Part shown: positions 1 to 6,556 of the stretch, one piece after another | How the letters are laid out: each line of letters starts with the position of its first letter | Position numbering within the stretch: the first letter of the stretch is position 1 | From: Ottowia sp. | Lineage (GTDB): Bacteria > Pseudomonadota > Gammaproteobacteria > Burkholderiales > Burkholderiaceae_C | DNA length: 12,308 bases | Direction: 5' to 3' | NCBI GenBank assembly: GCA_023228705.1 | Contig: JALOAS010000091.1 | Span: 1 to 12,308, forward strand | Program-made: the position numbers and the translations under genes | Notes under the pieces: generated by a model | What the model saw: the letters and a program-made list of their open reading frames with translations, nothing else | Databases searched by the model: none | Told to the model about the DNA's origin: nothing

Positions 1-11
1 CTTGTATGAAA

Positions 12-26
12 GCCGCCTGCGGCGGC
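12..26 (-). terminator. possible weak terminator hairpin downstream of lysA
   Basis: A perfect 6-bp inverted repeat (GCCGCC, 3-nt loop, GGCGGC) lies about 125 nt beyond the lysA stop. Read on the minus strand, the stem is followed by TTTCAT, so only a very short T-run is present. It could be an intrinsic terminator for the lysA transcript, or simply a GC-rich palindrome near the window edge. What lies further downstream cannot be seen. Confidence 0.25.
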
Positions 27-40
27 CGATGAAGGTTTGG

Positions 41-161
41 CGTCAAGCGTTCAGCGTCCAGCGTGTGCCCACCACGCCCAACGCCCAACGCCCAACGCCC
101 AACGCCCAACGCCCAACGCCCAACGCTCAACGCTCAACCTCTTCAAACGCTCAACGCTCAA
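41..161. repeat. heptanucleotide tandem repeat tract (CGCCCAA / CGCTCAA)
   Basis: Seven perfect CGCCCAA units run from 75 to 123, followed by two CGCTCAA units (124-137), a 10-nt break, and two more CGCTCAA units (148-161). To the left, degenerate heptads (CGTCAAG, CGTTCAG, CGTCCAG, starting at 41, 48 and 55) keep the 7-nt period before a 6-nt phase slip at 69-74. On the minus strand the unit reads TTGGGCG or TTGAGCG. The tract overlaps the last codons and the stop of lysA. It has the form of a slippage-prone simple repeat; no function is evident. Confidence 0.9.
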
Positions 162-1452
162 GCAACTCCATCTGCCACAGCTCTTCCATGCGCTCGCGCC
201 GGCGGATGAGCCGGGCGCTGTCGCCGTCCACCAGCACTTCCGCGGCGCGCGGCCGCGTGTTGTAGTTGCTGGCCATGCTCATGCTGTACGCACCCGCAGA
301 GAGCACCGCGAGCCGGTCGCCGGCGCGGACCGCCAACCGGCGGTCGCGGCCAAGCCAGTCCCCGCTCTCGCAGATCGGGCCGACCACGTCGTACACCCGA
401 TGCGCGGCGTCTGCTGCCGGCACGTGCAGCGGCACGATGTCATGAAAAGCCTGGTACAGCGCAGGGCGCGGCAGGTCGTTCATGGCGGCGTCGACGACGC
501 AGAAGTTCTTGTGCTCGCCGGTCTTCAGGTACAGCACCTCGGTGACGCAGATGCCGGCGTTGCCCACCAGCGACCGGCCCGGCTCCAGGATGAGCTGGTG
601 CCGGCCCATGCCGCGCGCATCCAGGCGCTGCCAGATGGCGGCAAGCAGCTCGTGCGGCAGCGGCGGTGTCTCGTCAGCGTACCGTATGCCCAGCCCGCCG
701 CCCAGGTCCACGTGCTGGAGGTCGATGCCCTGCACCTTGATCTGCGCCACCAGGTCCAGGATCCGGTCCACCGCCTGCACGTACGGCGCAACGTCGACGA
801 TTTGCGAGCCGATGTGGCAGTCTATGCCCAGGACCTGCAAGCCTTCCAGCGCGGCGGCCTGCCGGTATGCCGCCAGTGCCTGCGCATGCGGGATGCCGAA
901 CTTGTTGTCCTGCAGGCCGGTGGCAATGTACGGATGCGTGTGGGCGTCGACATCGGGGTTGACGCGCAGACTGACCGGCGCCACGCGTCCCTGGCTGCGC
1001 GCGATGCGCGCAATGGCGTGCAGCTCTTCGACGCTTTCCACGTTGAAGCAGTGGATTCCGGCCTGCAGCGCAAGCGCAATTTCCGCCGGTGTCTTGCCGA
1101 CGCCTGAAAAAACGATTTTGTCCGGATCGGCGCCCACGGCCAGCACGCGCTGCAGCTCGCCGCCCGAGACGATGTCAAAGCCGCAGCCGGCGTTCGCCAG
1201 CAATTCCAGCAGCGCCAGCGACGAATTGGCCTTGACCGCGTAGCAAATCAGCGCGTTGCGGCCTGCCAGCCCGCGGCGGTAGCTGGCAAGGACCGACAGG
1301 ATGGCCGCGCGTGAGTAGACAAAAAGCGGCGTCCCGTGCCGCGCCGCCAGCTCATCGACGACGACGCCTTCCACCTGCAGCCGGCCCTGCGCGCAGGCAA
1401 TGAAGGGTGCGCCCGCCAGAGGCTGGTCGGGCGCGTACCTTGGCTGGCTCAT
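151..1452 (-). CDS. lysA: diaminopimelate decarboxylase
   Basis: LysA is a PLP enzyme that decarboxylates meso-2,6-diaminopimelate to L-lysine, the last step of the DAP lysine pathway in the cytoplasm. The 433-aa protein has the family's usual length and fold-type III alanine-racemase-like layout. The PLP lysine is K74 in YAVKAN, HIGSQ lies at 213-217, the glycine-rich phosphate loop GGGLGI at 251-256, EPGR at 290-293, and the catalytic-cysteine motif CESGD at 361-365. The ATG overlaps the stop of lptM as ATGA, which fixes the start and suggests translational coupling. The last residues (LER) and the TGA stop are encoded by heptad repeat units, so the extreme C-terminus may vary between strains. 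The sequence looks intact. Confidence 0.97.
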   Translation of the reverse strand: MSQPRYAPDQPLAGAPFIACAQGRLQVEGVVVDELAARHGTPLFVYSRAAILSVLASYRRGLAGRNALICYAVKANSSLALLELLANAGCGFDIVSGGELQRVLAVGADPDKIVFSGVGKTPAEIALALQAGIHCFNVESVEELHAIARIARSQGRVAPVSLRVNPDVDAHTHPYIATGLQDNKFGIPHAQALAAYRQAAALEGLQVLGIDCHIGSQIVDVAPYVQAVDRILDLVAQIKVQGIDLQHVDLGGGLGIRYADETPPLPHELLAAIWQRLDARGMGRHQLILEPGRSLVGNAGICVTEVLYLKTGEHKNFCVVDAAMNDLPRPALYQAFHDIVPLHVPAADAAHRVYDVVGPICESGDWLGRDRRLAVRAGDRLAVLSAGAYSMSMASNYNTRPRAAEVLVDGDSARLIRRRERMEELWQMELLER

Positions 1453-1751
1453 GGCTCGCTGTCCAGGTCGATGTCCGGCGCTGCTGGCTGCCCGTCTTCA
1501 GGACGCTGCTGTTGCGCCTCGGCGTCGGATGCCTTGCCGCCACCAAATATGGTTTGCGGCAGCGTGGCCCGCTGTGCGGCGGCCGGCGTATCGGGGATGA
1601 ACAGCGGCCCCTTCTGGCCACAGCCGGCCAGCGCGGTGGCCAGCAGCAGGAGCACGGGTGCCAATGCGATGGGCAAGCGCGAGATCGTTCCGCCGGCACG
1701 CATCGGCGCCGCGGCGCGCAGCTGCGGCAATGGAAAGGGGGGCTTGTTCAT
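1449..1751 (-). CDS. lptM: LptM-like small LPS-assembly lipoprotein (YifL family)
   Basis: This is a predicted 100-aa outer-membrane lipoprotein. The signature is a hydrophobic stretch ending in the lipobox LAGC (lipidated C44), followed by GQKGPLF, the conserved GxKGPLY-type motif of LptM/YifL, and a low-complexity hydrophilic tail rich in Pro, Ala and Gln. In E. coli LptM binds the LptD-LptE translocon and helps its oxidative maturation; the same role is inferred here. The chosen ATG (MNKPP, 1749-1751) has A-rich early codons but no clear Shine-Dalgarno. An internal ATG at 1701-1703 would give an 84-aa form with a more typical signal peptide (C28). The open frame extends further upstream to 1892, but that part lies in a repeat element and is not convincing coding sequence. 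It is translationally coupled to lysA. Confidence 0.85.
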   Translation of the reverse strand: MNKPPFPLPQLRAAAPMRAGGTISRLPIALAPVLLLLATALAGCGQKGPLFIPDTPAAAQRATLPQTIFGGGKASDAEAQQQRPEDGQPAAPDIDLDSEP

Positions 1752-1763
1752 GCGGCTGATTCT

Positions 1764-1948
1764 AGAGTCTGTCGGGCTTTGGCGATCGTAGCGTTCTCGA
1801 AGAGCGGCGAAGCCAACCGAGTGGGGAAAGCGAGGACAGTTTTGTTTGATTTTGAGGCGCATAGCCCAGCTATGCAACGAAAAAGCGGGCAAAAATGGAC
1901 CGCTTGTCCCACCGGCGCAGTAGATTGGCCCGAAGTCCGACAGGCTCC
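1764..1948. mobile_element. MITE-like interspersed repeat with terminal inverted repeats
   Basis: The 19-nt ends 1764-1782 (AGAGTCTGTCGGGCTTTGG) and 1930-1948 (reverse complement GGAGCCTGTCGGACTTCGG) match at 15 of 19 positions. The ~185-bp interior contains a perfect hairpin GCATAGC-CCA-GCTATGC (1859-1875) and a second stem AAGCGG / CCGCTT (1883-1888 / 1900-1905). It is more AT-rich than its surroundings and carries no gene. No clear target duplication is visible. It fills most of the 221-bp gap between mrcA and lptM. I believe similar strings recur between genes in beta-proteobacteria, often mis-called as short hypothetical proteins, but this is recollection and not a search result. It may be a non-autonomous transposon remnant. 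Confidence 0.55.
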
Positions 1949-1972
1949 TGGGGAGTGGCTGGCGTCAGCTGG

Positions 1973-4417
1973 TCAATCGCGGAACATATCCAGGATGCGG
2001 CTGCGCTCCTCGGTCGGCGACAGCGGCCCGAACATGTCCTGGTCCAGCAGGTCGGGCTCGCGTCCGGCGCCGTCCAGGTTGGTGATGCCGCCGCCGTGGG
2101 CGTTCTCGGAATAGACCCAGTAGTCGCCTTCCCTGACCACCCCGGACGGCGGCTCCAGCGTGGCGACGGGGACGCCGTCCAGCGCCTCGCGCATGTAGTC
2201 TATCCAGATGGGCAGGCTCAGGCCGCCGCCCGTCTCGCGGCTGCCCAGGTTGCGCGGGTTGTCGTAGCCCATCCAGACGGCAGCGGTCTGCGTGGGCTGG
2301 AAGCCGACAAACCAGGCGTCCACCGAGTTGTTGGTGGTGCCGGTCTTGCCATAGAGGTCCTTGCGCCCCAGCGTGGCCTGTGCCCGTGCCGCGGTACCCC
2401 GTCGCGTCACTTCATTGAGCATGGTGTTCATCACGAAGGCGTTGCGCGCGGGGATCGCCTGCTTGCCGTCCCGCGCCTGCTGTTCCAGGTCCAGTTCAAA
2501 GATGGTTTCGTCGCGCTCGTTCGTGATCCGGGTGATGAGCGTGGGCGCGTGGCGCCGGCCCTGGTCGGCAAACACGGAAAATGCGGTGGCCATCTGCATG
2601 GGCGTCACCGAGCCCGCACCCAGCGCCATGGTCAGGTACGGTGGGTGCTTGCTCGCGTCAAAGCCAAAGCGCGTGATCCAGTCGCGCGCGTAGCGTGGCG
2701 TGATCTTTTCCAGGATGCGGATGGAAATGATGTTGCGCGACTTGGCCAGCCCCTGCTGCATGGGCATCGGACCCTGGAATCCGCCCTCGTAGTTCTTGGG
2801 CTGCCAGGGGCGCCCGCCGGTGACTTCCGGGCCGAAGTACAGCGGCGAGTCGTCGATGATCGTGCTGGGTGAAAACTGCTTTTCCAGCGCCGCCGAGTAG
2901 ATGAACGGCTTGAAGCTGGAGCCGGGCTGGCGCCAGGCCTGCGTCACGTGGTTGAACTTGTTGGACGCAAAGTCGACGCCGCCTATCAGTGCCTCGATGG
3001 CGCCGTTGCGCGGGTCCATGGCCACCAGCGCGGCCTCGACACCGGGCAGCTGCACCGATTCCCATTCGTCGTCCCGGTTCTTCATGACGCGGATGACCGC
3101 GCCGGGCCGGATCTTCACTGCCGGCGCCGCGCGCTCGGCCAGACCGGACAAGGCGCCGATCAGCTGGTTCCCGGTCATTTCTATGGTCTCGCCATAGCTG
3201 TTGATCGCCACCATCCTTTTTGCACTGACCTCGGTCACGACCGCGGCGACCATGGCGCCCACATCGGGGAATTCGTCCAGGGTTTCGTTGATGACGGTTT
3301 GCCGCTCTTCGGCGTCTTCCGGCAGCCGGATGAATTTCTCCGGACCACGGTACGCCTGGCGCCGCTCGTACGCGAGCACGCCCTGCTGCACGGCCTGCCA
3401 GGCGGCGGTCTGCTTGCGCGAGTCTATGGTCGTGTACACGTTGAAGCCGCGCGTGTAGGTCTCGTCGCCAAAGCGCGCATAGACAAAGCGCCTGGCCGTT
3501 TCGGCCACGTACTGGCCGTGCAGGTTCTCGTCGGGGCTTTCCTCGCCTGCCAGGCGGCTGCGTCGGCGCAGGTGCAGCGGCTCCTCCTTGGCCTTCTCGC
3601 CTTCCTCCTTGGTCAGGAAGCCGCTCTCGACCATGCGGTCGATCACATGGAGCTGCCGTGTCCGCGCGCGCTGGAAGTTGGTGATGGGATTGCCGCTGGA
3701 TGGTGACTTGGGGATGCCGGCCAGCATGGCGGCTTCGGCCGCGTTCAGCTCGTCCAGCGACTTGCCGAAATACGTCCGCGCCGCCGCGGCAAAGCCATAC
3801 GAATGGTGACCCAGGTAGATCTGGTTCATGTAGATCTCAAGGATCTGGTCCTTGCTCAGCAGGCGCTCCATCTTGAGCGTCAGCAGCATTTCATAGAGTT
3901 TGCGCGTGTATGTTTTTTCCGACGTCAGGTACACGTTGCGCGCCACCTGCATGGTGATGGTTGACGCACCCTGGCTGCGCCGGTCTGCCAGGTTCGCCAG
4001 CACGGCGCGCGCCACGCCCACGTAGTCTATGCCGCCATGCTCGTAAAACCGCGCATCCTCGACCGCGAGCACCGCGTTCTTCAGGACGTCCGGAATCTCG
4101 GCTATGGGCGTCATGCGCCGCCGCTCTTCACCGAATTCGCCCATCAGCTTGTGGTCTGCGGTGTAGATGCGCAGCGGCTCCTTGGGGCTGTAGCTGGAGA
4201 GCTCGGAGATGTCCGGCAGGTTGGGGTAGGCGATGGCCAGGCCGATGAGGCCCGCGATGAACGCACACAGGCCCAGCGCAACCAGGATTCCGGCCGTCCA
4301 GAAAAATGTCTTGCGCACCCAGCCGCCATCGCGGCGTGCAGCGGCGCGCCTTGGCCTGTTCCGGGCGCTGCTTTTGTTGCGGGCGGTGCGGGGTCGACGG
4401 CGGTTTGCTTCGGGCAT
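1973..4417 (-). CDS. mrcA: penicillin-binding protein 1A, bifunctional transglycosylase/transpeptidase
   Basis: This class A PBP polymerises glycan strands from lipid II and cross-links their peptides in the periplasm. The 814-aa protein opens with a basic cytoplasmic tail (1-35) and one membrane anchor (about 37-64). The GT51 domain (about 80-260) carries the catalytic Glu in VEDARFYEHGG (E120) and the QGASTITMQ motif (149-157). A linker/OB region (about 325-455) precedes the transpeptidase domain, with SSFK (S500, K503), SRN (560-562) and KTGTT (691-695). All active-site motifs are present and the length is typical of PBP1A. The ATG start places the basic tail correctly, although no strong Shine-Dalgarno precedes it. 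It is divergent from pilM, the conserved proteobacterial arrangement (ponA/mrcA next to pilM-Q), and is also called ponA. No convincing terminator follows its stop. Confidence 0.96.
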   Translation of the reverse strand: MPEANRRRPRTARNKSSARNRPRRAAARRDGGWVRKTFFWTAGILVALGLCAFIAGLIGLAIAYPNLPDISELSSYSPKEPLRIYTADHKLMGEFGEERRRMTPIAEIPDVLKNAVLAVEDARFYEHGGIDYVGVARAVLANLADRRSQGASTITMQVARNVYLTSEKTYTRKLYEMLLTLKMERLLSKDQILEIYMNQIYLGHHSYGFAAAARTYFGKSLDELNAAEAAMLAGIPKSPSSGNPITNFQRARTRQLHVIDRMVESGFLTKEEGEKAKEEPLHLRRRSRLAGEESPDENLHGQYVAETARRFVYARFGDETYTRGFNVYTTIDSRKQTAAWQAVQQGVLAYERRQAYRGPEKFIRLPEDAEERQTVINETLDEFPDVGAMVAAVVTEVSAKRMVAINSYGETIEMTGNQLIGALSGLAERAAPAVKIRPGAVIRVMKNRDDEWESVQLPGVEAALVAMDPRNGAIEALIGGVDFASNKFNHVTQAWRQPGSSFKPFIYSAALEKQFSPSTIIDDSPLYFGPEVTGGRPWQPKNYEGGFQGPMPMQQGLAKSRNIISIRILEKITPRYARDWITRFGFDASKHPPYLTMALGAGSVTPMQMATAFSVFADQGRRHAPTLITRITNERDETIFELDLEQQARDGKQAIPARNAFVMNTMLNEVTRRGTAARAQATLGRKDLYGKTGTTNNSVDAWFVGFQPTQTAAVWMGYDNPRNLGSRETGGGLSLPIWIDYMREALDGVPVATLEPPSGVVREGDYWVYSENAHGGGITNLDGAGREPDLLDQDMFGPLSPTEERSRILDMFRD

Positions 4418-4441
4418 CGGGTTGATTGCTGGCGGATCATG

Positions 4442-4461
4442 CGCAAGCGTACGCGCTTGCG
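4442..4461. promoter_or_regulatory. perfect 20-bp inverted repeat upstream of mrcA
   Basis: The sequence CGCAAGCGTACGCGCTTGCG has 8-bp perfect arms around a 4-nt centre and ends 25 bp from the mrcA start codon. It could be an operator for a dimeric regulator or a stem-loop in the mrcA leader. No regulator is recognised from the sequence. Confidence 0.4.
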
Positions 4462-4766
4462 GCTGTGCGGCCGGGTTTCACGGGGCAGCCAGTATTCAGC
4501 TTGTGCCGGGTACGGCGCGGGCGCACCCTGCCTGCGAGCGCGGGAACCTTCGTGCAGGCCCGGGCGGTTTTGCACACAAGCAGGTCTGATGCTTGCACAG
4601 GCGTCAAGGTTCCTCGCCGGACCTGGATTTCGGCTCATGAAAACCCGACGAACTGCCGGCGCCGGCCATTATGCGTCAAGGGCCAGCGGCGGCGCAACGC
4701 GCCGGCCGGACGCGTCGGCTTTTGGCAACGATTCCTCAAACAAAACGCGTCTTTTTGAAAAAACAG

Positions 4767-4782
4767 TGGGTCGTATGTTGCA
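4767..4782 (+). promoter_or_regulatory. candidate sigma-54 (-24/-12) promoter of the pil operon
   Basis: TGGGTCG-TATG-TTGCA matches the RpoN consensus TGGCACG-N4-TTGCW at 5 of 7 positions in the -24 element and at all 5 in the -12 element. The invariant GG (4768-4769) and GC (4780-4781) are 12 nt apart, as required. Transcription would start near 4793, about 40 nt before the pilM start codon. RpoN control is established for pilin (pilA) genes in several bacteria, but extending it to pilMNOPQ here is inference. No activator-binding site was identified. Confidence 0.4.
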
Positions 4783-4820
4783 ATCCGGTTATATTCGACC
4801 AGAACGCAACAATCTGTGAC

Positions 4821-4826
4821 GGAGGG
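4821..4826 (+). promoter_or_regulatory. ribosome-binding site deciding the pilM start
   Basis: GGAGGG is a strong Shine-Dalgarno. It lies directly before three in-frame TTG codons at 4827, 4833 and 4839. Its spacing is best for the TTG at 4833 (6 nt after GGAGGG). The upstream in-frame ATG at 4671 would place this site inside the coding region and add residues that do not look like PilM. Confidence 0.7.
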
Positions 4827-4832
4827 TTGGCC

Positions 4833-5915
4833 TTGGCCTTGGGTCTCACATCGCTGTTCAGTCAACAGCCGGCGCCGCTGATCGGGCTGGACGTCAGCTC
4901 GTCCAGCATCAAGCTGGTCGAGTTGGACCGTGGGCGCTCGGGCGAGTTCGAGCTGGAGCGCTGCGCCCTGGAGCTGCTCGAGCCGGACTGGATAGCCGAC
5001 GGCGACATCAAGAACTTCGACGCGGTGGCCGAAGCCGTGCGGCGCACCGTCAAGAAAAGCCGCACCAAGGCCAGGAACGTGGCGATGGCGATGCCCGCCT
5101 CGGTGGTCATCAGCAAGAAGATCGTCTTGCCCCGGGACCTGAACGAGCGCGAGATGGAGGTCCAGGTCGAGATGGAGGCCAACCAGTACATCCCCTTTTC
5201 GCTGGACGAGGTCAGCCTGGATTTTTGCGTCATGGGGCCGAGCAGGGCCTCGCCGGACGACGTTGACGTCATGATCGCCGCCTCGCGCCGGGAAAAGGTC
5301 GAAGACCGGCAGGCGCTGGCCGAGGCGGCAGGCCTGGTCCCCACCGTCATGGACGTGGAAACCTGGGCGGCGCGGCTGGCCGCCCAGCGGCTGGTGCGCA
5401 TGCTGCCCGACGCGGACGAGGAAACCGTGGTGGCGCTGTTCGAGCTGGGCGCCAACGTCTCTGGCATGCAGGTCTTCCGCGGAGAAACCATGCTCTACGA
5501 GCGCGAGCAGGTCTTTGGCGGCGCGCAGCTGACCCAGATGCTCGCGCACCAGTACGGATTCACGCTTCAGGAGGCCGAGGCCAAGAAGCGCAGCGGCGAG
5601 CTGCCGCCGGACTACGGCAGCGCGGTGCTGCAGCCCTTCGTCACCACGCTGGCCGAACAGGTGGACAGCGCGCTGAAGCTGTTTTTCTCCAGCACGCCCA
5701 ACAACCGGGTCGACCAGATTTTCCTGGCCGGCGGCAGCGCTGGCCTGACGGGCCTGCCCGCCGCGGTCACGCAAGCCACGTCGTTTCCCTGCGGCGTCGT
5801 GGACCCCTTTGGCGGCATGGACATAGGCCGCGGCGTGCGTGCGCGGCAACTGGAGCGGCAGGCGCCCTCGTACCTCACCGCCTGCGGCCTGGCGATGCGG
5901 AGGTTCTACCCGTGA
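4833..5915 (+). CDS. pilM: type IV pilus assembly protein PilM (actin-like ATPase)
   Basis: PilM is the cytoplasmic actin/FtsA-like protein of the type IV pilus. It binds the N-terminal tail of PilN and links the inner-membrane alignment complex to the motor. From the preferred TTG the protein is 360 aa, the usual family length. The first phosphate-binding strand is LIGLDVSSSSIKLVEL (16-31). The actin-like core continues through AMAMPASVV (85-92), the segment around VEMEANQYIPF (112-122), and the second nucleotide-binding region near FLAGGSAGLTGLP (297-309). The end matches the family (YLTACGLAMRRF). It is the first gene of the pil operon, and its TGA overlaps the GTG of pilN. The TTG start is unusual but supported by the strong Shine-Dalgarno; TTG at 4827 or 4839 would shift the N-terminus by two residues. 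Confidence 0.95.
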   Translation: MALGLTSLFSQQPAPLIGLDVSSSSIKLVELDRGRSGEFELERCALELLEPDWIADGDIKNFDAVAEAVRRTVKKSRTKARNVAMAMPASVVISKKIVLPRDLNEREMEVQVEMEANQYIPFSLDEVSLDFCVMGPSRASPDDVDVMIAASRREKVEDRQALAEAAGLVPTVMDVETWAARLAAQRLVRMLPDADEETVVALFELGANVSGMQVFRGETMLYEREQVFGGAQLTQMLAHQYGFTLQEAEAKKRSGELPPDYGSAVLQPFVTTLAEQVDSALKLFFSSTPNNRVDQIFLAGGSAGLTGLPAAVTQATSFPCGVVDPFGGMDIGRGVRARQLERQAPSYLTACGLAMRRFYP

Positions 5916-6532
5916 TCCTGATCAACCTGCTCCCGCACCGTGAAATGGCGCGCCAGCGCGGGCGCCGCCTGTTCAACGGATACCTGGCCATGGCAGCCAT
6001 CGTCGGCGCGCTGGTGGCCGGCGCGGGATACCTCTGGTTACAAAACCAGCTGGGAACGCAGCAGGAGCGAAACCGCTTCCTGCAAGCCGAGATCGCCAAG
6101 CTGGACGAGCAGATCAAGGACGTGGCCACGCTGGAGGATGAAATTGCCGCGCTGAAGGCCAGGCAGGCAGCCGTCGAAGGCTTGCAGCTGGACCGCAACC
6201 TGCCCGTGCACCTGCTCAACGAAGCCGTCGCTGAGCTGCCCGACGGCGTGTACTGGACCAGCATTGCCCAGAAGGACCGCGACGTGCTCATGAAGGGCGT
6301 GGCGCAGTCCAACGAGCGCGTCTCGCAGTTACTGCGCAACCTGACGCGCCACAGCCAGTGGATGATCAACCCCGAGCTCGTTGAAATCGTGGCGTCCAGC
6401 CTCAGCCTGTCGGCCACGGAAACACGGCGCGTCTACAGCTTCACCGTGCGCGTGCAGCTGGCCCGCCCGGACGATGCAGACGCGCCGGCAGTGGAGGCCG
6501 GGGCCCGCACGGCCGCGGCCGGAGCTACCTGA
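5912..6532 (+). CDS. pilN: type IV pilus inner-membrane protein PilN
   Basis: PilN is a bitopic inner-membrane protein that pairs with PilO and docks PilM on its cytoplasmic tail. The 206-aa sequence begins with the PilM-binding motif INLLPHR (residues 4-10). One membrane span follows (about 21-43), then a coiled-coil stretch (about 46-90), and a ferredoxin-like periplasmic domain that includes LPDGVYWTSI. The GTG start overlaps the pilM stop (GTGA) and has a well-spaced GGAGG at 5899-5903. The Ala-rich C-terminal tail after residue 188 is low complexity. The assignment is secure from both sequence and position. Confidence 0.96.
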   Translation: MILINLLPHREMARQRGRRLFNGYLAMAAIVGALVAGAGYLWLQNQLGTQQERNRFLQAEIAKLDEQIKDVATLEDEIAALKARQAAVEGLQLDRNLPVHLLNEAVAELPDGVYWTSIAQKDRDVLMKGVAQSNERVSQLLRNLTRHSQWMINPELVEIVASSLSLSATETRRVYSFTVRVQLARPDDADAPAVEAGARTAAAGAT

Positions 6533-6556
6533 AAGCAGACGACGCGCAAGCAGCAT

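Larger units (their letters stand above)
4418..4832. other. divergent intergenic region between mrcA and pilM
   Basis: I see no credible gene in these 415 bp. Frames that cross the region lack family signatures and ribosome-binding sites. It must carry promoters for both mrcA (leftward) and the pil operon (rightward). Visible structure comprises a perfect 20-bp inverted repeat near mrcA, an 8-bp inverted repeat (GGAACCTT 4543-4550, AAGGTTCC 4606-4613), and an AT-richer segment from about 4740 to 4800 containing a sigma-54-like site. No clear sigma-70 promoter with good spacing was found for either gene. Confidence 0.7.

Noticed and set aside
41..161. CRISPR array
   Set aside because: The units are 7 nt and contiguous with no unique spacers, so this is a simple tandem repeat.
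37..1107. Long open frame on the plus strand across lysA (356 codons)
   Set aside because: It is antisense to a clear lysA with all catalytic motifs, is rich in Arg, His and Val as GC-rich shadow frames are, and shows no family signature.
1895..2872. Plus-strand frame starting in the repeat element and running over mrcA
   Set aside because: It is antisense to the PBP1A transpeptidase domain and has no family signature.
4755..4779. Sigma-70 promoter for pilM (TTGAAA with TATGTT)
   Set aside because: The spacing is only 13 nt, well short of the 16-18 nt needed, and the TATATT at 4790-4795 has no matching -35.
4671..4832. Longer pilM beginning at the ATG at 4671
   Set aside because: The extra 54 residues are unlike PilM, contain the strong Shine-Dalgarno and candidate promoter, and would put 414 aa against a usual ~355-360.
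4635..5849. 404-codon minus-strand frame under pilM
   Set aside because: It is a shadow of pilM with low-complexity His/Arg/Gly composition and no recognisable domain.
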